This document shows, one piece after another, positions 26,329 through 35,892 of a stretch of DNA of 64,000 bases. The DNA is taken from NCBI GenBank assembly GCA_031841125.1, contig CM063114.1:9486001-9550000 (forward strand), written 5' to 3'. The notes beneath the pieces are model-generated. The model did not search any database and was not told the DNA's origin. It was given only the letters and a program-made list of their open reading frames with translations. The translations under genes were made by a program, and so were the position numbers. This stretch comes from Acanthococcus lagerstroemiae. Taxonomy: Eukaryota; Arthropoda; Insecta; Hemiptera; Eriococcidae. How positions within the stretch are numbered: position 1 is the first letter of the stretch; every line of letters begins with the position of its first letter.

Positions 26329-27843
26329 TTATTTTTCCTTCAAATTTATTAATAGGATATGAATGTCCATGACATTAGTTCCCGTATGCCCTGTTTTAAT
26401 CAGATACTGACTGTCCTTCAGGAAACTGAAAAAAGAATACGAATCGTTGTTTTCTAAAAAGGTTTGCGCATTCAAATTATATGAAGTAGCTTCATCTACT
26501 AAATCACAGCATGCCATTGCTCCTGCAGCATCTGTAGGTCCATCAATACCATCAGTACCAGCACTCGCGAATTTTATATTGAATTTTTTAATGCAGTTGT
26601 TCTCATTTTTTAAAGTATGGAGCCGAATGCCCATTTCTAGCGCCAGTTCCTGATTTCTTCCTCCAAGCCCACTTCCAGTTACTTCAACAGTAGGCTCTCC
26701 CCCAGCAATCAAACACAAAGGTATTTGTTTCACGCGGCAATCATTAATCGAGTCAGCGTTCGCGATTAAAGTGTGAGTAATATCGCAGACATACGGGATT
26801 TGCTCGTTACAATCCTGCAAAATTTTCATGTTATTTTTGAAATCGGTTTTAGAGTTAGAATTATTTAAAAAAGTACACAGATGATTGATTATTTCGGTAT
26901 AAATCCTAGCTACTTGAGAAATGAGAGTATCTACACGGTGAGACAGAAGAACGGTAAAAAACTGTAAGCGTTCGGCTTCCGCTACAGCGGCTTTTAAAGC
27001 GATCCTATTATTTCCTATGATGAAATTATACAACCGATTATCTTCTTTCATTATTTTCTGCATATTTTCGCAGTTAGACTTTCGATGTAAGACCTCTCTC
27101 ACATTAGCGGAAGTACTGCACATTAAATTGTACTTTTCCAAAACAGAAGAAGCAGCCACATAAGGAATATCGTGATTCGGTAGTACAGTGGGCCCACTCG
27201 CGATGAAATGCAACGGATCTTCAATGATATCGGAAATAATGAGGGTTACAGTTGTCGCTGGATAGGCCAGTACTGCAAGTTTGCCTCCTTTCACTTCTGA
27301 CAATGCTGTTCGGATCGAATTCAACTCGACTATAGTTGCTCCTGCCGATGAGACACCTTTGATTGTTTCAATTTTCTCCTTCAGGGTGACTGGACTCGTC
27401 GGATGGGGCAGCAATGCAGATCCGCCTCCGGATACTAATACAATAAGTATATCATTTTTACCGCACGCTTTCACTAAATTTTCAATTTCCTTGGCAGCTG
27501 CGAGTGCATTTTCGTCGGGCAAATTATTCTTACCTCCCTCTAGTACTCGGATTACAGAATCGTTTCTCAAACGATGTTCACTTTGATTTGCTGCGCCAAC
27601 AGGGACACTAATAACACCCTTTCTCAAGTGTTCTCCGACAATGCTTTCAATTTCAACGGCCATTTGGTACACAGCTTTCCCAAATCCAACCACGAAACAA
27701 TTTTCATGCATGGTTAAAGAAAGATTTTCAATCTTCAGTGTATCACTTCTCGAGGACCTACTTACAATTTTTCTAATCAAAAAGCGGGGTTGCACCGAGT
27801 CGACAGCTTTTACGAAAATATTGAACAATTTAGCCTTCATCAT
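26329..27843 (-). CDS. GLYCTK: Glycerate kinase (single exon, 504 aa)
   Basis: Phosphorylates D-glycerate in serine and fructose catabolism, ATP-dependent; animal homologues are cytosolic or mitochondrial. One uninterrupted ORF spans the whole family length (the human protein is slightly over 520 residues). The N-terminal DUF4147-type domain has VGFGKA (52-57) and the glycine-rich SGGGSALL (138-145). The C-terminal MOFRL domain (about 380-500) shows AGGEPTVEVTG, GGRNQELAL, ASAGTDGIDGPTDAAGA and KTGHTGTNVMDI. These are hallmarks of type II glycerate kinases. The start ATG was chosen as first in frame; a second Met follows at once. No introns are seen, which is unusual for animal copies and could mean intron loss or retroposition, but the frame is intact. 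AATAAA overlaps the stop on the coding strand. Confidence 0.93.
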   Translation of the reverse strand: MMKAKLFNIFVKAVDSVQPRFLIRKIVSRSSRSDTLKIENLSLTMHENCFVVGFGKAVYQMAVEIESIVGEHLRKGVISVPVGAANQSEHRLRNDSVIRVLEGGKNNLPDENALAAAKEIENLVKACGKNDILIVLVSGGGSALLPHPTSPVTLKEKIETIKGVSSAGATIVELNSIRTALSEVKGGKLAVLAYPATTVTLIISDIIEDPLHFIASGPTVLPNHDIPYVAASSVLEKYNLMCSTSANVREVLHRKSNCENMQKIMKEDNRLYNFIIGNNRIALKAAVAEAERLQFFTVLLSHRVDTLISQVARIYTEIINHLCTFLNNSNSKTDFKNNMKILQDCNEQIPYVCDITHTLIANADSINDCRVKQIPLCLIAGGEPTVEVTGSGLGGRNQELALEMGIRLHTLKNENNCIKKFNIKFASAGTDGIDGPTDAAGAMACCDLVDEATSYNLNAQTFLENNDSYSFFSFLKDSQYLIKTGHTGTNVMDIHILLINLKEK

Positions 27844-30319
27844 GAAGCAAACAATACATGGATAGTCATACGAAGCTAAAACTGAGAACTAGTCCGACCA
27901 AAGCTAACTACATCGGAGCTGATAAGCTGATAAGACAATATTTACGCATTTACCCAGTGTTGTTATACTCTGTTTGCAAATAGAAAGGGTCAATGTACAC
28001 AAACATGATGGAACTCGCCTTGGGAACTCGTGGTATCCGCTTAGTGAAGTGGGTAGGTAAAAGTAAAAGTACCAATATTGTTCACTGCACTTAAGTTGTA
28101 CTCTGACAAGAACAACTTTCACAGAAAGACAATATTTACGTTAGTATTTTGCAAGAGGGAAGTAGCCCTTTTCATCTCAAGCATATTCTGATAAGGCACA
28201 TGTAGGATAGATATTACGTTTGCACGTTCACGAGAAAGGCCCACTCAAAACCGTGAGACCGGACCGTGACTGTACATGTGACGCACGTAGCTCTGGTTCA
28301 CTGCCTGCTCGTACGCATGCCTGTGACTCCGTAATAATGTAGCGCTCTGCCGAGCAGACGAACACGCTCGTTTTCACTCTTTCTTGGCGAATAATTTTTA
28401 TCATCGTTCGTTCATTGTCGTTCTTTTTCTTATATCGAGCAAAAAGCTCAAACTCAAACTAGTATCATTATTTTTGGCAGTCATGTTTTGTCAGTTCGCC
28501 TTCTCTTCTAGTTAGCTGTATTGTATCTCTCGTACCTCTGTAGTGCTCCTTCTTACACTCCTTACATTCATTGTTTCCTATTCCTTGTAACAGGAAGACT
28601 ATGCAATTTATTAAACACAACTGTGTCACTCCTCCATGCTCGTGTTATGTACCTACACGAAAACTTTTAGTCGTTGGAAGAAATAGCAATTTCACTCACA
28701 CTCATAATCCAAGCTACTCTTAAAATTGATGAAAGTCATACTTAATTTTTAAAATCAGCGTTGCCAGGATTTTTCCCAAGAATGGGAGGAAACGAATGTT
28801 TATTTTACAGGGTTGTTAGCCGAACCAGTAGCACGCTCTTCTATAGGCAATACTATGAAACTTCTCCTCCTAATACACTCGCACTCGCTAAATAATGCAC
28901 TATTTCCCACTGGGGAGGGAAATTTCACTCTATGTGACGTAAGATTATCGCATTCGCTAAGCGTTACTACAATGGAAAAATGGGAGCTCGACTGAGTGCC
29001 TTTGGTTTCTGTGGCTATTGGAATTTACAATCAAGCCCCCTTGATGGGAGGGGTGTGGGGGAATTTTCCTCGCAATGCCGGAAAAGAGTCATAACTGTTC
29101 ATTCATTCATTCATTATAATCAAACACAAAAGGGAGGGAGTGTTGTCTAGACTGGAAAAGGGGGTAGTGGGTTAATATTTACATGGGGTATGAGGGGTTT
29201 CACGCATGTTTCCGGGAGATGTACGTTGGATAAAGCGGGCATGGGCTAGGTAGGAGGATATGGTGGCGAGGACGGTCCAGCCAAAACCGCCCAAGCTACA
29301 TTGTTTTCTTTTGGGGGGAAAGAGAGAGTGAGAAACCCCTTTGAGGTACTTAGGGTCTTTTTTTTAGCAGATGTCGTGTTTTTCGCATTTGCCCTGTTTT
29401 CCCTTAATTGGTTTTGAGTACGTACTATTGTTTCCTTAACGTCTAACCTTAAAATTAGAGAGAAAAAAAATAGAAAAAAATGTTTATCAAAATTCCTGTG
29501 AATTGTATCGCGCTTCTTAAGGTGCTGTCTGGCTTTCTTCTCTGTCGTGTCGTCATCGGTCGTGGTCGTACAATATTGTCGGATGCATTCACGGTTCTTT
29601 GTTGGTTTCTTTTGGTCATTTTTGATTACCTTGGGGTTGGTCCTTTTTCGATTGTCTTGTGTGGTACGTCTGAGGGCTGTGTGGTCTTTTCTACAATACT
29701 TTGTATCTAATATGTTTTATGCCTATCGTTTGGCATCGATTCAGAGCTGAGCATTTCTGCCTCGTAAACTGTTGACCTTTGAAAGAAAATAAAAGAAAAT
29801 TATTTTTGGGAGATTGAAAGTGTATACATAAAATTAACAAGGGTTTTGGGTACTGGTGTGTCTACGTTGGTGCTTACACAAGGAGATAGTGAAAACAAAT
29901 TTTGAAAATCAGTCTCTATCGACATATTTATTTTCGAGTTGGGGGAGGATTTGTGAATGGGCCGACAAAAAATAGGTAGGTCAAGAATTCTATGTTCTAG
30001 CAGCATGAGGTTCTGTGGTGATACATCTTGTCTTTTAAGAGTTAGTAAAAAGGGGGCAGATGCCCATTTTTTTTCTTTTATAGTACCTGATATGTGAGTT
30101 TGGCCTTTTAAATCTTGATTCAAATTTTTATAAGAGTTCAGGTTATGCCTGATGGGTATCACAATAAGTTGTTTGCGTGGCTCTTATTAGAGAAAGAGAG
30201 TGACTTCAGTCGTTCATGTGAGTCTAGTCATTTCGTGTGGTGTACCGTGAGCATAAGTTTACCGTGTACGAGTCCTGTCTAAAATTAGTTTTACCGCGTG
30301 AAAAAGTCCTGTTTATCTG
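27844..30319. other. Intergenic, no gene recognised
   Basis: The kinase promoter region must lie at the left end. A segment around 28260-28640 has text resembling an LTR end (AATAAA-like 'tttattaaacac' after 'gtaacaggaagac'), but no flanking duplication was found. A TTCA microsatellite sits at 29099-29118. ORFs of 60-120 codons here show no domain features. Confidence 0.4.
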
Positions 30320-30655
30320 AGGGTTTCTTTTTTTTTCCCGAGCGCATTTATTTTATTTTTTCTAATTATATCTCAATATCTGGGGGTTTTCCTCGAGCGC
30401 TTTTATTTCTTCTAATTAAATAATTATCAATATTTGGGGTTTTTCCCCGAGCGCCTTTATTTCTTCTAATTAAATAATCACATTTTCATATTTTAAATAA
30501 TTCTCAATAATTGGGGTTTTTCCCGCGCGCATTTATTTCTTCTAATTAATTAAATTTCAATATCTGGGGTTTTTTCCCGAGCGAATTTATTTCTTTTAAT
30601 TAAATTTCAATATCTGGGGGTTTTTCCCGAGCGCTTTTATTTCTTCTAAATAAAT
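30320..30655. repeat. Tandem array, about six units of about 52 bp
   Basis: Each unit has 'tttttcccgagcgc', then 'tttatttcttctaattaaat', then 'caatatctgggg'. Six copies run from 30320 to 30655; one is lengthened by an AT insertion. The CG-containing core alternates with pure AT text. The array abuts the 3' end of the first virus-like ORF and may mark the border of that cassette. Confidence 0.8.
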
Positions 30656-31182
30656 AGTAATTCTTTCGGTCGTCTTTGACCAAAAGTAGGTTTTTTCATA
30701 ATATCTAAAAACTCACTCAAGTCTACAATTCCCCATTCATTTTCAATTTCACATTGTGCATGTCTACTTGCAAAATTCTCACGTACAAATCGAGGTCTAA
30801 TTTTTATATTATTTCTATTATTTGATCTAAATATATCATCATCATTTCCTTCAAACTTGAAAGGAGTTCCAGTAAGCCATGTATTTATTTCCTCCTTTGT
30901 TAATGTAAAAATAATCTGTTTTCTATTTGGTTGGGGTAATCTGGATTGTGTTAATTTTTGCAATAATATAAAGTATAAATCACTTATTTTTGAGGTTACT
31001 TCCCTTCCTCTAAAAGCTATATAAATCTTACTATTTCTTAAATAATATTCTATTTGTCTTGTAGTTTTATTTGCATAGAAATTATGCACTTTGAAAAACT
31101 GAATCCATTGAGCAATATTTGTGTCTTGTCTTCCAGTTTCATTTTTTATAACACTTATCACGATCTGATTTCTTGTAATCAT
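30646..31182 (-). CDS. Unrecognised 178-aa protein of the virus-like cassette
   Basis: I do not recognise this protein. It is intron-free, lysine/asparagine/isoleucine-rich and has no signal peptide or membrane segment. Its last codons run into the 52-bp repeat array. Upstream of the ATG, within about 70 bp, lies 'aaatttctttataaaa' then 'ctatataaata' (plus-strand 31206-31243), the same upstream motif as its neighbours. The composition differs strongly from the P450 and kinase genes nearby and argues for a foreign origin. Coding status is likely from the length in such AT-rich DNA, but unproven. Confidence 0.6.
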   Translation of the reverse strand: MITRNQIVISVIKNETGRQDTNIAQWIQFFKVHNFYANKTTRQIEYYLRNSKIYIAFRGREVTSKISDLYFILLQKLTQSRLPQPNRKQIIFTLTKEEINTWLTGTPFKFEGNDDDIFRSNNRNNIKIRPRFVRENFASRHAQCEIENEWGIVDLSEFLDIMKKPTFGQRRPKELLFI

Positions 31183-31246
31183 TTTTTGTGTAGATGTTTT
31201 TTCACTACTTATTTATATAGGAAAAATTTTATAAAGAAATTTATTT

Positions 31247-31579
31247 TTATGAGACTAATATAATTTTGTTCTCTTTCATCATGTCTAATCTTCTTTTATG
31301 AAGGTTTGATTTCAAATGAGTATTATAACTTCTTATATTTACTTTTCTCCCACACTCACAAACTTTATCAATTAATTTTAATTCATCATTATGTTTTTTC
31401 ATTATTAAATTTTTACAATCTTTACACCAATATTGATTTTTCCCAAATTCATTAATTTTTTTAAATTTAAAACATCTTGTACACAGATGCATTTCTCCTG
31501 CTTCAATTTTAGAAATATCAATATATGGATCATCTGACATGGTCTTACAAATTGAAATAAACTTCTTAGAGAGATTCAT
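31247..31579 (-). CDS. Small double zinc-module protein (110 aa), virus-like
   Basis: An N-terminal zinc ribbon reads CTRCFKFKKINEFGKNQYWC then KDCK (C-x2-C...C-x2-C, residues about 33-56). A C-terminal module reads CECGRKVNIRSYNTHLKSNL then HKRR (C-x-C...H-x5-H). As I recall, both modules are common in proteins of nucleocytoplasmic large DNA viruses and their satellites, where they accompany nucleases. No nuclease core is present here. A TATA-like 'ctatataaataag' lies within 15 bp of the ATG. A diverged tandem paralogue sits at 31762-32091. Confidence 0.65.
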   Translation of the reverse strand: MNLSKKFISICKTMSDDPYIDISKIEAGEMHLCTRCFKFKKINEFGKNQYWCKDCKNLIMKKHNDELKLIDKVCECGRKVNIRSYNTHLKSNLHKRRLDMMKENKIILVS

Positions 31580-31680
31580 TCTTCTTATTTATATAGAATA
31601 TTTTTTTTAAATAAATTTAATAAGGAAAAAACCTTTACAAAACCAACATAAATCCTTCTAACTACCTTTCTCTTTTTCAT

Positions 31681-32091
31681 TAAGAAGATTATGATGATAT
31701 TTTGATTTTAAATGTATTTTGTAAGATACAGAATTTACAACCACACCGCAAGTACACATTATTAGTTGTTTTCTTTTTCATAATCATTTTTCAAATTTTC
31801 TTTCATTTTTTCTTTAAATGATGTATTCTTACATTCTTTACACCAGTCTTGTGCTTTACCAAATTCTTGTATATTTTTATTTTTCTTACATTTAGTGCAA
31901 TATTTTCCATTTTCAAACAAATTTATTGTGAACATTAATTTTCTTAAAAATTCATCAACATTATATTCTTTGAAAGTTGTTCCTTCTTGTGTCATCAATT
32001 TAAAAATAGACTTCCCTTTCTCTGAATCTAAGAAAGAAGTATCATGTAAAGCATGATCAGTAGCTGAAATGTGTGTATCATAGTGTTCCAT
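31681..32091 (-). pseudogene. Paralogue of the zinc-module protein, C-terminus out of frame
   Basis: The ORF (109 aa, start 32091) carries CTKCKKNKNIQEFGKAQDWC then KECK, closely matching the protein at 31247-31579. Its frame ends at 31762. Just beyond, in another frame (about 31681-31760), the text CTCGVVVNSVSYKIHLKSKY then HH matches the neighbour's second module. So the gene has lost the link between its two modules by a frameshift or stop. Upstream, 'ttattaaatttctttataaa' and 'ctatataaata' recur. The duplication may explain part of the shared promoter text. Confidence 0.6.
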
Positions 32092-32109
32092 GTTGAGGAC
32101 ACTAGTATA

Positions 32110-32360
32110 AGAAGTTTATCTTCAACTATGTATTTATATAGAATATTTTTTATAAAGAAATTTAATAAGGAAAAAACCGACATAAAACCAACATGAAAAG
32201 TAGATATAAAATCTTCTCAAAATAGACATAAAACCGACCTGAAACCTTCCAAGACATAAAAACTAGCATAAAACCTTCTCAAAACCTTTACAAAATATAA
32301 TTAAATTAGACTTAAATTAATATAGATTCAAGGAAATAAACCTTCATAAATCATCTTAAA
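32110..32360. repeat. Spacer with iterated CATAAAACC motif
   Basis: The motif 'cataaaacc', exact or with one change, recurs about five times between 32170 and 32300, spaced by 10-30 bp. There is no ORF. It lies between the zinc-module genes and the next pair of ORFs. Confidence 0.5.
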
Positions 32361-32369
32361 GCTAGGGCA

Positions 32370-32669
32370 TTAATTTTTTGTTTTTTTTTTAGGTTTTTGG
32401 TTTATAACTGATTTTTCTGACTCGCTATTCTTTGCATAAATTCTTTCTATTTTATCTTTAGATGGAATATCAGAATTCTTAACTGGAACTCTTGTGAATT
32501 TATTACCAAAGTCTATTTTCATTTCGTCTACCTTCTTTTGAATTTTCATTAATTCTGAAACTGGTAGTAAATTAAATGATTTTGTTGTTACAGATATATC
32601 CAAACCAGAATCATATTCAACCAGTTTAATTTGAGATTTTTCATTATATTTTTTAAAGCAATCTATCAT
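32370..32669 (-). CDS. Unrecognised 99-aa lysine-rich protein of the cassette
   Basis: A small charged protein with a basic tail ending KKKTKN; no domain was recognised. It overlaps the upstream ORF (32653-33030) by 17 bp, a tight packing seen in viral or organelle-like genomes rather than insect nuclear genes. Confidence 0.5.
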   Translation of the reverse strand: MIDCFKKYNEKSQIKLVEYDSGLDISVTTKSFNLLPVSELMKIQKKVDEMKIDFGNKFTRVPVKNSDIPSKDKIERIYAKNSESEKSVINQKPKKKTKN

Positions 32670-33030
32670 TTTCTTCTTTCAATTGGTGATTCTCTTCTTC
32701 CAAGTGTTTGCTATTATTCAGAAGATTTATTAAATCATTTGATAAATTTTGATAGAGTATATTATTACATCTTGCTTCACAAGCAGGAGCAAAAATTGCA
32801 TTAACAAGTTTTCTGTAATTCTTTTTAGTTTCATCATCAAAATTCTTCTCATTAATTCCTTTATGAAATTCTTTGATCAAGTCCATGTATGATTTAGCAA
32901 TATCTGATGTTGATTGATTTTCATAATAATGTTTTAAATTTTCTAAATTGAAACTTATCATATCTTTCACATCTGCGCTAAATGAATGAACTATTGAAGT
33001 TAATGTAACCAAAGATTTTTCATTTGCCAT
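32653..33030 (-). CDS. Unrecognised 125-aa coiled-coil protein of the cassette
   Basis: The C-terminal part (about 100-125) has a heptad-like, glutamate/asparagine/leucine-rich pattern typical of a coiled coil. The N-terminal part is helical-looking with no known motif. Directly upstream of the ATG lies 'tttatatataaatgg' (coding strand), a TATA-like element almost touching the start codon. No function can be assigned. Confidence 0.5.
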   Translation of the reverse strand: MANEKSLVTLTSIVHSFSADVKDMISFNLENLKHYYENQSTSDIAKSYMDLIKEFHKGINEKNFDDETKKNYRKLVNAIFAPACEARCNNILYQNLSNDLINLLNNSKHLEEENHQLKEENDRLL

Positions 33031-33262
33031 TTATATATAAAATTTTTCTATATTTTTTTTACCATTTACCATTCCATTTGACCATTTCCCATTCCCTTTT
33101 CCTTCTATATTTTTTTACCATTTACCATTCCATTTTACCATTTCCCATTCCCTTTTCCTTCTATTTTTTTTTTACCATTTACCATTCCACTTTCCATTCC
33201 ATTTTACTATTTCCCATTCCCTTTTCCATTCCATTCCAGTTACCATTTCCCATTTACCATTC
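33031..33262. repeat. Low-complexity TACCATTTCCCATTCC repeats
   Basis: About 230 bp is built from 'taccatttaccattccattt' and 'tttcccattcccttttcc', three or more copies in a row. It separates the divergent virus-like ORFs. Coding frames across it are artefacts of the repeat. Confidence 0.75.
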
Positions 33263-33285
33263 TCAGAAAATTTTATAAATAAATA

Positions 33286-33678
33286 ATGATAATGGATCAT
33301 GCAACATTAATCAAATTGATGAGAGAATATGATTTTATAAATAATACCAAAAAATCTTTCAGGGAGAAATATAATATAAGCTTGAAAACTATTAATAAAT
33401 ATCTAATAAAATATGATATTCCCCATAGAAGAAATCTGAATATTATAAAAATTAATAGGGATAAAAATGGGAGATTCACTTTTATTATTTTTGAAAAACC
33501 TGAAACTGAAGTTCTATCACATTGCAATGATAATAAAATTGATAAAGATTCCACAAGAAAAGTTTGTATCAATTTGAATAATAATCTAGTCATAAAAACA
33601 GATGGACAAAAAGAAAATCAAAGTAACAAAAAGTTTGATTATTTATCATTCATTGACAATTTAGAAGGGTTTAACTGA
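33286..33678 (+). CDS. Small protein with predicted helix-turn-helix (130 aa)
   Basis: The only plus-strand ORF of the cassette. The N-terminal segment, FREKYNISLKTINKYLIKYD then IPHRR (about 23-48), has the look of a helix-turn-helix of the kind that recognises DNA in phage and viral regulators or nuclease-associated domains. The remainder is unremarkable and asparagine/lysine-rich. 'attttataaataaata' lies immediately before the ATG. It is divergent from the other five genes, so the repeat-rich spacer could act as a shared control region. That role is inference. Confidence 0.5.
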   Translation: MIMDHATLIKLMREYDFINNTKKSFREKYNISLKTINKYLIKYDIPHRRNLNIIKINRDKNGRFTFIIFEKPETEVLSHCNDNKIDKDSTRKVCINLNNNLVIKTDGQKENQSNKKFDYLSFIDNLEGFN

Positions 33679-33830
33679 GTGCTCAATTGTTAAACTCAAT
33701 TTTAGGAAATGAAGAATGTTTCTTCTTTTTAACAAGTCAGAATTTTTGTCACATTATAAATTCCTTTCAGAATGATATCGGATTTGATTTCTTTAACACG
33801 AGTTATCATCTTATTTAGATTCATCGAGAA

Positions 33831-33977
33831 TCACTTCAAATTAAGAGAAGTATCGCGCATACGATCCGGATCAGTTATTTTGCAATTCAGGTGCTCTTCA
33901 GCTTGCTTTGTAACCTCTTCTACTTTTTCGCGGTAGTGACGCAGTTCCTTCTCTAACAATGATGCGACGAGGGCCAT
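33831..33977 (-). pseudogene. Short coiled-coil coding fragment, stop in frame
   Basis: On the minus strand an ORF of 48 codons starts MALVASLLEKELRHYREKVE and continues with a helical, glutamate-rich pattern. After its TGA (33831-33833) the same frame stays open for some 40 further codons, also with helical text. The base composition is host-like. A splice acceptor (tag) precedes it at about 33987. It may be one exon of an unrecognised host gene or a relic. Confidence 0.35.
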
Positions 33978-34323
33978 ATTCGTAGTCTACAAATCCCAAA
34001 GAAATCATGAAGATAATTAGAACATTTATGGAATTCTTAGGTACATCTAAATCAACAATCGCTCTTCTACAGTGACAATAAATAAAGACGAGTATTCAAA
34101 TTTTTGAACAGAGTGTAATAAAAGTAGCCTACTACATATGGATGACAAACAAGAACAGAGCCACACATTCTAACAATTACAAATGATGTAAAACAGAGTG
34201 GCAGGTCTGGCATAAAGTTGTCAACTCCGTTTAACAAATATTTTGGATTTTGTGAGGAAGCTTCTTAACAATAGGTACATTCTTGTAAAATAAAAATCTC
34301 AAGAATATTATGATGAAAGTATA

Positions 34324-34662
34324 TCATTTAACTAATTTATACAAACTGTCTTTATTTCCAGACTCGGTTATTGATACTTGGGAGAAATATCGTAATATGT
34401 ACAGTGGTGTAGTACAAATGAATGGTACTTCGGCTGTAAAATATTGATTTTTTTCTTTATCATGAAACACAGCCTTTATACTAGATTTTACATTTAACAT
34501 TTTGTTAATCATTTGAGCAATTGCTGTAATATATTTGAGAATACTATCATCATATTTGATATCAACATGAAAACATACTAGAGGAGAAAAGTTGAAACAC
34601 TGAACAGTTGAAGCAGTGTATTGTGGTGTTGGAATTAATTGTTGTATGTTCATTACTTTCAT
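34324..34662 (-). CDS. Unrecognised ORF, 112 aa
   Basis: An open frame with a varied amino-acid composition and no low-complexity text. No domain, signal or membrane segment is evident. It lies between the virus-like cassette and the DUF7869-type transposon, with no partner exons seen. Confidence 0.3.
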   Translation of the reverse strand: MKVMNIQQLIPTPQYTASTVQCFNFSPLVCFHVDIKYDDSILKYITAIAQMINKMLNVKSSIKAVFHDKEKNQYFTAEVPFICTTPLYILRYFSQVSITESGNKDSLYKLVK

Positions 34663-35515
34663 TAGTTTGCGATTTAGTTTTAAGAATCTGTCGCTAAGGT
34701 TTTCCTGTTTTTGTTGAGTGCGGCATTGAGCTCTACTTTATGTATAATTAATTTTGATTTACATTTCTGGTGAAAGAATCACATTGTTTTAATTACTTAT
34801 ATCTTCGGATTCATATCTGGACGAAAAGAAAAAAAAAATACAGGATGTTTTCAGATCCGAATCTCGACGAAAAAAAAAATGATTTCTTCGAGTAATTTAT
34901 TAACCGTTGAGAGTTTCCTGGAAGTAATTCGAGTAGTATTTTTCATTAGGCTCGAATCTTGCTGGACTTGAGTATTTGTGTTCTTGTTCTACTCGACGTG
35001 TAGTGAGAAAATAATTTTCTGCTCGCTGATAGCTGTCTTCGATTACGTTCGTGTTCATTATTTTTGTTGTAACATTTTGTGTGTGTGTGATTACATTGGA
35101 TCAGATTGTCGAAAGAGTTCGTCTCGTTTGAAGTTTAGATAGTCGAGATTTTACAGTAGGGGTTCCTTCCAGATCAAGATCTGATCGGGAAAAAAAACAA
35201 CAGGATGTTTTAGATCCGAATCACAACTAAAAGAATAAATAAATCAAAAAGGGTATTCAGTAGTTCGTTTTTTGTGAAAGAAGAAGAAAAAAAAATTATT
35301 CATTCTCATTCGTAAACTTTTGTTCTGCTGTCCATTCGTAGGCTAATCATCTCTGGTTGATTGTATGACAGTTCTGATCGAAGCTGCTACAAATGAACGA
35401 TGATGAAATTTGAGTTACTATCCTTTTTTTACTTACAAAAGTCAAGCTGAAAGGGTACTGTCTTCGATTTTCCTTAATATTCATAACGAAAATGAGATGT
35501 TTCAACCATCGAAAA
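34663..35515. other. Intergenic, AT-rich, short repeats
   Basis: No gene was seen. The text 'caggatgtttt' plus 'agatccgaatc' occurs near 34843 and again near 35202, so a short duplication is present. Confidence 0.4.
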
Positions 35516-35892
35516 TATCGATACCTTAGGATACAGACATGCTATGTCCAAAATTTTCGAAAATGCGTTTTTGGTATCACTGGATTCGTCTCAACGAGCA
35601 GAATCGAATGCTAATACCAGATATGTCCTATCTCATCTCTAAACCCCCTCTAATTGGCATTAAGTAAAATCTGCTATGTCCATATAGTCGAAAACGAAAT
35701 GCACAGACATGCTATGTTCATGCTATGTCCCATATTGTCGTGCACAGATGTGCTATGTCCGCTGTAGTGATAACAATTGATGGTAATCGGTGTGTTTTAG
35801 ATTACATCAAATAATTAATGTGACAATAGTTGTGCAGTTGTGTCTTTTTCAATGCTTTTAATTAATACAAATTTGAAAATAATTCAATTAAT

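Noticed and set aside
28200..28640. Possible solo LTR
   Set aside because: No terminal TG...CA pair with a target duplication could be defined.
30320..30655. CRISPR-like regular repeats
   Set aside because: The units are head-to-tail with no unique spacers, and the DNA is eukaryotic.
33024..33278. Hydrophobic 84-aa ORF
   Set aside because: It is the translation of TACCATT/CCCATTCC simple repeats.
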